A stretch of DNA of 14,904 bases from GCA-2725625 sp964574215. GTDB lineage: Bacteria > Pseudomonadota > Alphaproteobacteria > Rhodospirillales > UBA2165. Made by a program: the position numbers and the translations under genes. Numbering within the stretch: position 1 is the stretch's first letter; each line of letters starts with the position of its first letter. Shown piece by piece: positions 1 through 6,925 of the stretch. The notes under the pieces were generated by a model, which was given only the letters and a program-made list of their open reading frames with translations, was not told the origin of the DNA and ran no database searches. Where the stretch lies: positions 1 through 14,904 of the forward strand of contig CAZNLR010000067.1 of NCBI GenBank assembly GCA_964574215.1, read 5' to 3'.

Positions 1-573
1 TTCGCGCCGCGTTTTTCGCCCGACGGCAATACCGTCATCATGAGCATGGCCAAGGACGGCAACAGCGAAATCTACACCATGGATACAAGAACACGTCAGG
101 TAAAAAGACTGACCCGTCATTCCTCTATCGATACGTCGCCTTACTATTCACCGGACGCCAAGAAAATAGTGTTTAATTCTGATCGCAGCGGACGTCAGCA
201 GCTATACATCATGGATGCCGACGGAAAAAACGTGAAGCGTATCAGCTTTGGCAAAGGCCGGTACGCCACCCCGGTTTGGTCGCCGCGCGGTGATTTGATC
301 GCCTTCACGAAAATTACCGGCGGTAAATTTTTCATCGGGGTTATGGAAGTTGACGGCAAACGGGAACGCCTGTTGACCGAGGGCTTCCTCGTGGAATCAC
401 CTACCTGGTCTCCTAATGGCCGGGTCTTAATGTTTTTCCGCGAAAAACCAATCAGCAAAAAGGGCGGTAAGATATCGAAACTGTACTCAATTGATCTTAC
501 CGGTCACAACGAACGGGAGGTGTTGACGCCCATGGATGCCTCCGATCCAGCGTGGTCCCCCTTGATTCCCTAG
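1..573 (+). CDS. tolB: Tol-Pal system protein TolB, C-terminal part (5' truncated by the window)
   Basis: Periplasmic beta-propeller protein of the Tol-Pal envelope complex; in the family TolB binds Pal and links the outer membrane to the TolQRA inner-membrane motor. The open frame runs from base 1 without a start, leaving 190 residues. They contain repeated propeller blades with the WD40-like/TolB signature: RFSPDGNTV near the left edge, then YYSPDAKKIVF, VWSPRGDLIAF, TWSPNGRVLMF and the final PAWSPL. Blades end in strands such as LYIMDADGKNVKRIS. A full TolB is about 430 residues, so more than half lies outside the window. The stop is a TAG at 571-573, and pal follows after 186 bp, the expected order. 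The internal ATG at 40 is not the real start because propeller sequence continues upstream of it. Confidence 0.95.
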   Translation, partial: FAPRFSPDGNTVIMSMAKDGNSEIYTMDTRTRQVKRLTRHSSIDTSPYYSPDAKKIVFNSDRSGRQQLYIMDADGKNVKRISFGKGRYATPVWSPRGDLIAFTKITGGKFFIGVMEVDGKRERLLTEGFLVESPTWSPNGRVLMFFREKPISKKGGKISKLYSIDLTGHNEREVLTPMDASDPAWSPLIP

Positions 574-759
574 TTGCAGGGCCTTATAGTTTAAACAACT
601 CAATGCTTTAACAGGCATTAAACAAATTTTTTTTGCTATTTTATTTGGTCGTTGTGCTAAATAGATGTTATGTGTAGTTTGCTGTTCGCGCCGGGATATT
701 CGGGGCGTATTGAGTAAATATTTCTTTCAACCAAACGTTCCGATCAGGGGGACAAAAAT
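574..759 (+). promoter_or_regulatory. AT-rich tolB-pal intergenic region with weak terminator and promoter candidates
   Basis: This 186-bp gap is much more AT-rich than the flanking genes and has no credible ORF. A 5-bp inverted repeat (AATGC at 602-606, GCATT at 615-619) is followed by a run of eight T at 627-634, a weak terminator-like arrangement. A possible sigma70 -35 (TTGCTA, 633-638) and -10 (TAAATA, 658-663) are 19 bp apart, longer than ideal. Both calls are tentative. A strong Shine-Dalgarno (AGGGGGA, 746-752) precedes the pal ATG. An internal promoter would let the abundant lipoprotein Pal be made in excess of TolB. Confidence 0.3.
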
Positions 760-1278
760 ATGCGGTTTAAAAGTTTAGTAGTTGTTTTTGCTGCGCTCTT
801 CTTAGTAGCGGCTTGTGAATCCACATCGACCGAGAAAGGCGACGCTTCCGGTAAAGGCGGCATGGCCGACAAGGGCATGAGCAAATCGGGTAAGGGGTTC
901 TCCATCAAACCCGGCACGTCCCAAGACTTGATTGTAAATGTCGGTGATCGTGTTTTCTTTGGTTTTGATAAATCCAGTTTGACTGCCGATTCACGGGCGA
1001 CGCTCGAAAAACAGGCGGCCTGGATGAAAAAGTATCCGTCGGTCCGGGTTACCCTTGAAGGTCACTGCGACGAACGCGGTACGCGTGAATACAACTTGGC
1101 TCTCGGCGAACGCCGCGCCAATTCAGCGAAAGATTATTTAGTTGCTTTGGGCATCAGCCCGAACCGGGTCAAAACGATATCTTATGGTAAAGAACGCCCC
1201 GTGGCGCTCGGCCATGAAGAATCCTCCTGGTCACAAAACCGTCGTTCTGTGATGGTTGTTTCCGGGGCCGGTAGCTAA
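760..1278 (+). CDS. pal: Peptidoglycan-associated outer-membrane lipoprotein Pal
   Basis: Outer-membrane lipoprotein that binds peptidoglycan and TolB, tethering the outer membrane during division. The 172-residue product starts with a lipoprotein signal peptide (hydrophobic residues 6-18) ending in a lipobox VAAC with the acylated cysteine at 19. Residue +2 is Glu, not Asp, consistent with outer-membrane sorting. A Gly/Lys/Ser-rich linker (about 24-48) leads to an OmpA_C domain (about 57-168). That domain includes VFFGFDKSSL and the peptidoglycan-binding GHCDERGTREYNLALGERR at 101-119, with the Asp and Arg that contact diaminopimelate in this family. Length is normal for Pal. The start is supported by a Shine-Dalgarno at 746-752. 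A strong intrinsic terminator follows. Confidence 0.98.
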   Translation: MRFKSLVVVFAALFLVAACESTSTEKGDASGKGGMADKGMSKSGKGFSIKPGTSQDLIVNVGDRVFFGFDKSSLTADSRATLEKQAAWMKKYPSVRVTLEGHCDERGTREYNLALGERRANSAKDYLVALGISPNRVKTISYGKERPVALGHEESSWSQNRRSVMVVSGAGS

Positions 1279-1304
1279 GTAACTCTCTACTGATCGAAAC
1301 GTTT

Positions 1305-1351
1305 AGGCGCCTGCCTCCCGTTGAATGCGGGGAGGCGGGCGCCTTGTTTTT
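1305..1351 (+). terminator. Strong Rho-independent terminator after pal
   Basis: The 5' arm at 1305-1320 (AGGCGCCTGCCTCCCG) pairs with 1328-1344 across a 7-base loop. The stem is about 16 bp and GC-rich, with one G-T pair and one bulged G, and is followed by a T-rich tract (1344-1351). The stem lies 26 bp after the pal stop, in the expected orientation. It should end most tol-pal transcripts before cpoB. Confidence 0.85.
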
Positions 1352-1358
1352 GACAACA

Positions 1359-1386
1359 TTGATCGGCAGAATGAAAACCGTATTAT
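1359..1386 (+). promoter_or_regulatory. Candidate sigma70-type promoter for cpoB
   Basis: TTGATC (1359-1364) and TATTAT (1381-1386) are separated by 16 bp and resemble -35 and -10 boxes (4/6 and 5/6 matches to the E. coli consensus). The area up to 1404 is very AT-rich, with further TATAAA hexamers at 1389-1394 and 1395-1400. A consensus-like TTGACA at 1350-1355 overlaps the terminator T-tract but has no -10 at a usable distance. A promoter is expected here because the preceding terminator would otherwise isolate cpoB. The exact boxes are inference. Confidence 0.4.
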
Positions 1387-1420
1387 TGTATAAATATAAA
1401 TTTTGACGGCAGTGAGATTG

Positions 1421-2542
1421 ATGAAAAAAAGTGTATCAATCGCCCGAGGATTGCACCCCCTGGGGCTTGTTTTACTGAGGCCTGGCTTGGTGACGTCGGT
1501 TCTTGCCGTAGTGGCTTTTCTGGGACTGGCCGTGGTCTCGAACGCTTTTGCCCAAGACGCCGATATCAAAGATGTACTCGATAAGCTGAACCGTTTGGAG
1601 CGGGATGTCCAAACGTTGAATCGGCAGGTCTACAAAGGGAGCCTGCCGCCGAGTTCGCCAAAAGGAAGCAAGACCGCGACCGGCGGCAGACCGTTGACCG
1701 GCTCAAACGCTTACGTCAATCGCATAAACGACCGGCTGGATCAATTGGAGGAGGAAATCCGTAATTCGACCAGCAATATCGAAAATGTAACCCATACCCT
1801 TAGTCAGATTTCCACACGCCTCGACAAGCTGGTGAGCGATATCGACTACCGGCTGACCAATCTCGAAGCGCGGAGCGGCGGCCGGCCGGTAGGATCACTC
1901 CAAGGACGGGCGCAGCAGCCGGCGGGTCCACCGAAGCTGTCGGCGGCGCCTCGAGTGGGAGGCGTTCAAAGGGAAGGGCCTGAAACCGGCGGTCCTGTCG
2001 TGTCATCGGGTAAAGGGAAAATTCTCGGATCGGTCAGCGAAACGGAACTCAGCAGTGTTCGCAGCCAGTCCGCCGCCAAGGCCGGAGCGGACGCGACAGC
2101 AAGTCCAGATCAGGCTGCCGCGCAACCGCCTAAACCTAAGTCGATGCTGCCCGAGGGAACGCCGAAGGATCAATATCGTTTCGCCTATTCGTTTTTACGG
2201 AAAAACGATTACGAGAATGCCGAAAAGGCGTTGAAGGAATTTATTGGCAGGTACAGTGACCAACCGATCGCTGCGAACGCCATTTACTGGTTGGGCCGAA
2301 CGTATTACGTCAAAGGCGATTACCGGTCAGCAGCGGATACTTTTTTGAGGGGATATCGCAAAGATCCCAAAGGCCAAAAAGCGCCGGATATTCTGCTCAG
2401 GCTCGGCATGTCGCTGAACGGGCTGAAAAAGGTCAAGGAGGCCTGCGCCACTTACAATAAGTTGGCCCAGGATTATCCCAATGCATCCGCCAGCACGAAA
2501 AAACTTCTCACCATGGAAAAAGGCCGAACCGGCTGTAAGTAA
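1421..2542 (+). CDS. cpoB: Tol-Pal system/cell-division coordinator CpoB (YbgF), TPR protein
   Basis: Periplasmic TPR protein; in E. coli CpoB links Tol-Pal to peptidoglycan synthesis by PBP1B-LpoB. From the ATG at 1421 the product is 373 residues. It has an unusually long N-terminal signal (basic start, hydrophobic core about 23-40) with a likely cleavage after NAFA at residue 44. An N-terminal coiled coil follows (about 47-72 and 99-150, heptad-like LDKLNRLERDVQTLNRQV and INDRLDQLEEEI). A low-complexity Pro/Gly/Ala-rich linker spans about 151-245. The C-terminal TPR domain (about 247-372) includes YRFAYSFLRKNDYENAEKALKEF and AIYWLGRTYYVKGDY. An in-frame TTG at 1403 and GTG at 1412 are possible starts, but the ATG gives a normal signal sequence directly. 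It lies between pal and tilS, as usual in alphaproteobacteria. Confidence 0.93.
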   Translation: MKKSVSIARGLHPLGLVLLRPGLVTSVLAVVAFLGLAVVSNAFAQDADIKDVLDKLNRLERDVQTLNRQVYKGSLPPSSPKGSKTATGGRPLTGSNAYVNRINDRLDQLEEEIRNSTSNIENVTHTLSQISTRLDKLVSDIDYRLTNLEARSGGRPVGSLQGRAQQPAGPPKLSAAPRVGGVQREGPETGGPVVSSGKGKILGSVSETELSSVRSQSAAKAGADATASPDQAAAQPPKPKSMLPEGTPKDQYRFAYSFLRKNDYENAEKALKEFIGRYSDQPIAANAIYWLGRTYYVKGDYRSAADTFLRGYRKDPKGQKAPDILLRLGMSLNGLKKVKEACATYNKLAQDYPNASASTKKLLTMEKGRTGCK

Positions 2543-2558
2543 CCGGACCGGAGAATCA

Positions 2559-3893
2559 GTGACAGAGATAGATTTCGACCGCCTGATGGCGGTGGCGATA
2601 AATGGTGATAGCGTAAATCAAATTGCCGTGGCCGTTTCCGGCGGTGCGGACAGTATGGCGCTGTGTCTTTTGGCTGGGCAGTGGGCGCGTTCAAACGGCA
2701 TTATCTTAAAGGCTGTGACGGTCGATCATGGCTTGCGGCCTGATTCGGCCGAGGAGGCCCGGAGTGTCGGCCGGTGGCTGACCAATTACGGCATCGACCA
2801 TCAAATTCTGACTTGGATGGACGAAAAGCCGGAAACCGGAATTCAGGCAGCGGCACGTAAGGCCCGTTACCGTCTCATGGCCGATTGGTGCGAAAGTAAC
2901 GGAATTCAGCATCTCCTGGTCGCCCATCATTTGGAGGATCAGGTCGAAACCTTCCTGATGCGTTTGGCGCGGGGCAGTGGCATTGACGGTCTCGCTTGCA
3001 TGACATCAAGCACACCATTACAGGCAATTAATTTACTAAGACCCTTGCTGACGGTGCCCAAATCCGAGCTAACGGATTTCCTGAACGGACAAAATCAGGA
3101 CTGGATCGAAGATCCGTCGAACCAGAACCCGGCCTACGCCCGCACCCAAATACGCGGATTGGCGGCTGATCTGGAACAAGTGGGCGTAAACGCTCAGCGG
3201 CTCGGCGATATTGTCGATCAATTTGGAAAACTCAAACGATATCTAAAAGAGCCCGTCGACGCTTTTTTAGAACATCATTGCCGGGTGGAACCCGAAGGGT
3301 ATGCGGTTTTCGACCAGCGTATTCTTCAGCAGCTGCCCGAGACCGTTGTTTCCAGGATCGTCGTGCGGCTGGTCGCCCTCATCGGCGGCGGCGGCTATCC
3401 GCCGCGTCAGGACAGGCTATTGCGCGCGGTGGCCAACCTCATGCAGAATCAAGTGTCCGGATTCACGCTGGGCGGCTGTCATTTTCTGGTTTCCGACGGA
3501 AATGACGGCTCTCACGAAATTATGATCTGCCGCGAGGAGCGGGAAAAAAGCCGTGTCCAAGTATCGGCCGGTGACGCCGTGATCTGGCGGAACGTGTTCG
3601 ATTTAAGATTTAAAGCGTCCGAGCCGTCGTCCGGCGCCGACGCCGGGGAAAAAGTCTATCTCAGGCCACTCGGTAAATCGGGTTGGGCGAAAATCCTAAA
3701 GGATCGCCCGGATTTAAAGGATATTTCCGTGCCTTATCACGTCCGGTTGACGTTACCGGCCTTGTTCGACCAACGGGGCGTCTTCGACGTGGCGCTGCTG
3801 GGTTATCGGCGGGATAGCGCTCTTTACAAGGCCGCACCACCGCCCGTAACCTTCCAGCATGTGCATTTTAGGGGATTAAATGAACGGGAATAG
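2559..3893 (+). CDS. tilS: tRNA(Ile)-lysidine synthetase TilS
   Basis: Cytoplasmic ATP-dependent ligase that converts C34 of the CAU-anticodon tRNA-Ile to lysidine, switching its decoding from AUG to AUA. I choose GTG 2559 (444 residues) because GGAG at 2550-2553 is correctly spaced and the start lies 16 bp after the cpoB stop. The ATG at 2481 would add 26 unrelated-looking residues and a 62-bp overlap. The N-terminal PP-loop is SGGADS (27-32), followed by VDHGLR (55-60), GIQAAARKARY (94-104) and the family signature HHLEDQVETFLMRLARGSG (123-141). IEDPSNQNPAYART, a typical TilS segment, follows. The C-terminal part is less conserved but ends with LPALFDQRGVFDVALLGYR, like the TilS C-terminal tRNA-binding domain. 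No frameshift is seen. The gene is normally essential. Confidence 0.95.
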   Translation: MTEIDFDRLMAVAINGDSVNQIAVAVSGGADSMALCLLAGQWARSNGIILKAVTVDHGLRPDSAEEARSVGRWLTNYGIDHQILTWMDEKPETGIQAAARKARYRLMADWCESNGIQHLLVAHHLEDQVETFLMRLARGSGIDGLACMTSSTPLQAINLLRPLLTVPKSELTDFLNGQNQDWIEDPSNQNPAYARTQIRGLAADLEQVGVNAQRLGDIVDQFGKLKRYLKEPVDAFLEHHCRVEPEGYAVFDQRILQQLPETVVSRIVVRLVALIGGGGYPPRQDRLLRAVANLMQNQVSGFTLGGCHFLVSDGNDGSHEIMICREEREKSRVQVSAGDAVIWRNVFDLRFKASEPSSGADAGEKVYLRPLGKSGWAKILKDRPDLKDISVPYHVRLTLPALFDQRGVFDVALLGYRRDSALYKAAPPPVTFQHVHFRGLNERE

Positions 3894-3938
3894 GTCAGTA
3901 GAGAAAGGTAAAACGACGATGTTTTGGGGGCGTTTCAG

Positions 3939-3966
3939 CTTGCCAGATCGAAAATATGGACTATCT
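3939..3966 (+). promoter_or_regulatory. Candidate RpoH (sigma32) heat-shock promoter for ftsH
   Basis: CTTG (3939-3942), 17 bases, then ACTATCT (3960-3966). This fits the alphaproteobacterial heat-shock promoter pattern as I recall it (CTTG-N17-CYTATNT) at every fixed position except the first C of the -10 block. ftsH is a classic RpoH regulon member, so the location is sensible. Transcription would start near 3973 and leave a leader of about 105 bases. It is a single-site match by eye, so the call is moderate at best. Confidence 0.4.
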
Positions 3967-3994
3967 CTATGATCATTCGATGTTTAATATCTAG

Positions 3995-4018
3995 TCAGGC
4001 CGCGAATCAGGCCGCGAA
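3995..4018 (+). repeat. Exact 12-bp tandem duplication in the ftsH leader
   Basis: TCAGGCCGCGAA occurs twice head to tail (3995-4006 and 4007-4018), and the next base (T) also continues the repeat. It lies in the untranslated leader before ftsH. It could be a replication-slippage duplication or a duplicated protein- or RNA-binding element; the sequence alone does not decide. Confidence 0.85.
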
Positions 4019-4078
4019 TACGGCGGTGCCGCAACCATACGGAAACAACCGGCACGGCGATTAGGGAAGGGATATATA

Positions 4079-6031
4079 GTGAATTTCCGGAAGAATTTGG
4101 CCCTTTGGGTCATTATCGCGTTACTTATTTTTACGCTGTTTAATTTGTTTCAGGGCAATCCCAACAAAGGCCCGTATCAGAATCTCGCTTTTTCAGACTT
4201 TTTGGGCGCGGTTGACAGCGGCGATGTCAGGGACGTGACGATTCAGGGCCAAAAAATTACCGGCCATTACGGCGATGGCCGCGCCTTCCGTACCTATTCG
4301 CCCAATGATCCCAACCTGGTTCCCAATCTCAACAAAAAGGGCGTACACATCAACGCCTTGCCTGATGAAGAGGAGGTGCCGTCCCTGTTCGGCATATTCG
4401 TTTCCTGGTTCCCCATGCTGTTGCTGATAGGTGTCTGGATATTCTTTATGCGGCAAATGCAAGGGGGCGGTGGCAAGGCTATGGGCTTCGGCAAATCCCG
4501 CGCCCGCATGCTGACGGAAAAAACCGGACGTGTGACCTTTGAAGATGTCGCCGGCATCGACGAAGCCAAACAGGAACTGGAGGAAATCGTCGAATTTCTC
4601 AGAGACCCGGCCAAGTTCCAAAGGCTGGGCGGTAAAATCCCCAAGGGCTGTCTGTTGGTGGGTCCTCCGGGAACAGGTAAAACACTGTTGGCCCGCGCCA
4701 TTGCCGGCGAAGCCAATGTACCGTTCTTCACCATTTCCGGCTCCGACTTTGTCGAAATGTTTGTCGGCGTCGGCGCCAGCCGGGTGCGGGACATGTTCGA
4801 ACAAGGCAAAAAAAACGCGCCCTGCATCATTTTTATCGACGAGTTGGATGCTGTCGGCCGTCACCGCGGTGCCGGTCTCGGCGGCGGCAATGACGAGCGC
4901 GAACAAACCCTCAACCAATTGCTGGTGGAAATGGACGGCTTCGAATCCAATGAAGGCGTGATCCTGATCGCCGCCACCAACCGGCCCGACGTTCTGGACC
5001 CGGCCTTGCTGCGTCCCGGCCGTTTCGACCGCCAGGTGGTGGTGCCCAATCCCGATATCATCGGGCGGGAGAAAATCCTCAAGGTTCATATGCGCAAGGT
5101 GCCCATCGCGCCGGGCGTCGACGCCAAGATCATCGCCCGGGGGACGCCCGGTTTTTCCGGCGCTGATCTTGCCAACCTGGTGAACGAGGCGGCTCTGCTG
5201 GCGGCCCGATCGGGCAACCGCATGGTTACCATGCCCGATTTCGAGGCGGCTAAAGACAAGGTGATGATGGGGACCGAGCGCCGTTCCATGGTGATGACCG
5301 ACGAGGAAAAAGCGCTGACTGCTTATCACGAGGCGGGGCACGCCATAGTCGGTATCAAAGTGCCCAAGCACGACCCGCTGCATAAGGTAACGATTATTCC
5401 CCGGGGGCGCGCCCTCGGCGTGACCATGTCCCTGCCGGAGCGGGACCGATACAGCTATTCCAAGCTGGAACTCCAATCCAAACTGGCGGTTATGTTCGGC
5501 GGCCGGATTGCCGAGGAACTTGTTTTCGGTGAGGAAAACATCACCACCGGCGCCGGTAACGACATCCAGCAGGCGACCGAAATGGCGCGTCGGATGGTCA
5601 CTGAGTACGGCTTCAGCGATAAGCTGGGACCCTTGCGCTATACCGATAATGACGAAGAAATTTTCCTCGGCCATTCCGTGGCCCGGCATCAAAACGTGTC
5701 GGATGCCACCGCCTCGCTGATTGATACTGAGGTCCGTCGTCTGATCGAGGAAGCCGAGGCCGTCGCCCGCAAGATCCTTATTGAATTCAACGATGATCTG
5801 GAAACCATCGCCAAGGCGCTACTTGAATACGAAACCCTCAGCGGCGAAGAAGTGAATTCCCTGTTAGACGGCGAGCCTATTTTCCGGCCTGATCCGGATG
5901 ACGATTCCAACAAGGACGGCCACGCTAAATCGTCGGTGCCCAGCAGTGGGTCGAGCCCGAAAAATGCGGCCAACGATTCGGACAAGGATGCCGGTGGTGA
6001 TTTTAACGCGGAGCCGCAGCCGGAAAGTTAA
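4079..6031 (+). CDS. ftsH: ATP-dependent zinc metalloprotease FtsH
   Basis: Inner-membrane hexameric AAA+ protease that degrades misassembled membrane proteins and selected soluble regulators. The 650-residue product begins at GTG 4079 behind AAGGGA (4067-4072). Transmembrane helix 1 (about 8-24) and helix 2 (about 103-124) flank the small periplasmic FtsH_ext domain. The AAA module has Walker A GPPGTGKT (195-202), Walker B IIFIDE (250-255), the FVGVGASRVRDMF pore-loop region, and the second region of homology ending LLRPGRFDRQ (310-319). The peptidase has the zinc motif HEAGH (417-421) and the third ligand candidate D495 in GAGNDIQQAT. The C-terminal tail (about 602-650) is Asp/Ser/Pro-rich and looks disordered. 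All catalytic residues are intact and length is typical. folP follows after 12 bp, as in the ftsH-folP-glmM order of E. coli. Confidence 0.99.
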   Translation: MNFRKNLALWVIIALLIFTLFNLFQGNPNKGPYQNLAFSDFLGAVDSGDVRDVTIQGQKITGHYGDGRAFRTYSPNDPNLVPNLNKKGVHINALPDEEEVPSLFGIFVSWFPMLLLIGVWIFFMRQMQGGGGKAMGFGKSRARMLTEKTGRVTFEDVAGIDEAKQELEEIVEFLRDPAKFQRLGGKIPKGCLLVGPPGTGKTLLARAIAGEANVPFFTISGSDFVEMFVGVGASRVRDMFEQGKKNAPCIIFIDELDAVGRHRGAGLGGGNDEREQTLNQLLVEMDGFESNEGVILIAATNRPDVLDPALLRPGRFDRQVVVPNPDIIGREKILKVHMRKVPIAPGVDAKIIARGTPGFSGADLANLVNEAALLAARSGNRMVTMPDFEAAKDKVMMGTERRSMVMTDEEKALTAYHEAGHAIVGIKVPKHDPLHKVTIIPRGRALGVTMSLPERDRYSYSKLELQSKLAVMFGGRIAEELVFGEENITTGAGNDIQQATEMARRMVTEYGFSDKLGPLRYTDNDEEIFLGHSVARHQNVSDATASLIDTEVRRLIEEAEAVARKILIEFNDDLETIAKALLEYETLSGEEVNSLLDGEPIFRPDPDDDSNKDGHAKSSVPSSGSSPKNAANDSDKDAGGDFNAEPQPES

Positions 6032-6043
6032 TCAATTTCGCCC

Positions 6044-6871
6044 ATGGTCAGGACCTTCGCCGGACTTCCCCTTACCCGTCCCTTGATCATGGGGATCATC
6101 AATGTCACACCGGACAGTTTCACCGATGGCGGCGACTATTTCGACGCCGCCAAAGCCATTGAGCATGGCCATCGCCTGATCGACGAAGGTGCCAATATTT
6201 TGGACATCGGCGGCGAATCGACACGGCCGGGCGCGACACCCGTTGATCCGGCCGAAGAGGCGCGGCGGGTGCTTCCCGTGGTGGCGGCTTTGGCGGAGGT
6301 AAGTGTGCCGCTTTCCATCGACACCAGAAGATCGGCAGTGATGAAGGCGGCGCTGGATGCTGGCGCGACAATTATCAACGACGTATCCGCTTTGACGGGC
6401 GATCCACAATCCCTGTCGGTTGCCGCTGATAGCAGCGCATCGGTCATTCTCATGCATATGCAGGGGGATCCCGGCACCATGGAAGATAACCCGAGCTATA
6501 ACGACGTTGTCGTCGACGTAAATGAATATCTAGCGGCGCGCGTTGCGGCATGCCTGGAAGGGGGGATCGATCTCGATCGTTTGGCCGTCGATCCAGGGTT
6601 CGGTTTCGGCAAGACAAGTGATCAGAATTTGGCAATGCTCGACCGGTTGCAAGAATTCTCCGTGCACGACTGCCCGGTCATGGTTGGGCTCTCCCGCAAG
6701 TTCGGGCTCGGCAAACACCCCAAGGACCGGTTGTCCGAATCGCTTTCCTTCGCCGCCAAAGCATTGGCCAACGGCGCTGCAATTTTGCGCGTCCATGATG
6801 TGGCCGAAACCCGCAAAGCCTTGGTGGATGGACCTTTCGGGACGGCGTTAAAAACTGAAACAAATTGTTAA
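6044..6871 (+). CDS. folP: Dihydropteroate synthase
   Basis: Condenses 6-hydroxymethyl-dihydropterin pyrophosphate with p-aminobenzoate to form dihydropteroate in folate synthesis; the target of sulfonamides. The 275-residue TIM-barrel enzyme shows all family blocks: GIINVTPDSF (17-26), DIGGESTRPG (54-63), SIDT (91-94), INDVSAL (111-117), LMHMQGDPGTM (136-146), DPGFGFGK (183-190), GLSRK (215-219) and RVHDV (249-253). The pterin-contacting N, D and K/R residues are present. The loop after SRK (FGLGKHPKDRL) is slightly unusual but in frame. It starts 12 bp after ftsH with only a weak ribosome-binding site, suggesting translation within an ftsH-folP-glmM transcript. Confidence 0.97.
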   Translation: MVRTFAGLPLTRPLIMGIINVTPDSFTDGGDYFDAAKAIEHGHRLIDEGANILDIGGESTRPGATPVDPAEEARRVLPVVAALAEVSVPLSIDTRRSAVMKAALDAGATIINDVSALTGDPQSLSVAADSSASVILMHMQGDPGTMEDNPSYNDVVVDVNEYLAARVAACLEGGIDLDRLAVDPGFGFGKTSDQNLAMLDRLQEFSVHDCPVMVGLSRKFGLGKHPKDRLSESLSFAAKALANGAAILRVHDVAETRKALVDGPFGTALKTETNC

Positions 6872-6925
6872 GTGACGCCGCTGCTAGGGTGTAATAAAAG
6901 CCAGTTCATACAAACGGATACAAAC

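Larger units (their letters stand above)
3894..4078 (+). promoter_or_regulatory. ftsH upstream leader region
   Basis: This 185-bp gap separates tilS from ftsH. It holds a heat-shock-like promoter candidate, an exact 12-bp tandem duplication (3995-4018), and a weak inverted repeat GTGCCG (4026-4031) / CGGCAC (4050-4055) shortly before the ribosome-binding site AAGGGA (4067-4072). The latter is 6 bases before the GTG start of ftsH. A 17-codon micro-ORF at 3919-3972 is probably chance. No larger gene is present. Confidence 0.5.

Noticed and set aside
2481..2558. Upstream ATG start for tilS, overlapping cpoB
   Set aside because: The added 26 residues do not resemble TilS and lack a ribosome-binding site, whereas GTG 2559 has GGAG at proper spacing.
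3919..3972. 17-codon micro-ORF in the ftsH leader
   Set aside because: The ribosome-binding site is weak and distant, there is no leader-peptide codon run, and it overlaps the candidate promoter.
4193..5692. 499-codon open frame on the minus strand inside ftsH
   Set aside because: It is antisense to a fully conserved ftsH. Its translation is His/Gly-rich without a recognisable domain, and its length is explained by codon bias of the sense gene.
6872..6925. GTG start 18 codons upstream of glmM
   Set aside because: The family N-terminus begins at the ATG at 6926 (MIRKLFGTDGIRG), and the upstream codons are unlike GlmM.
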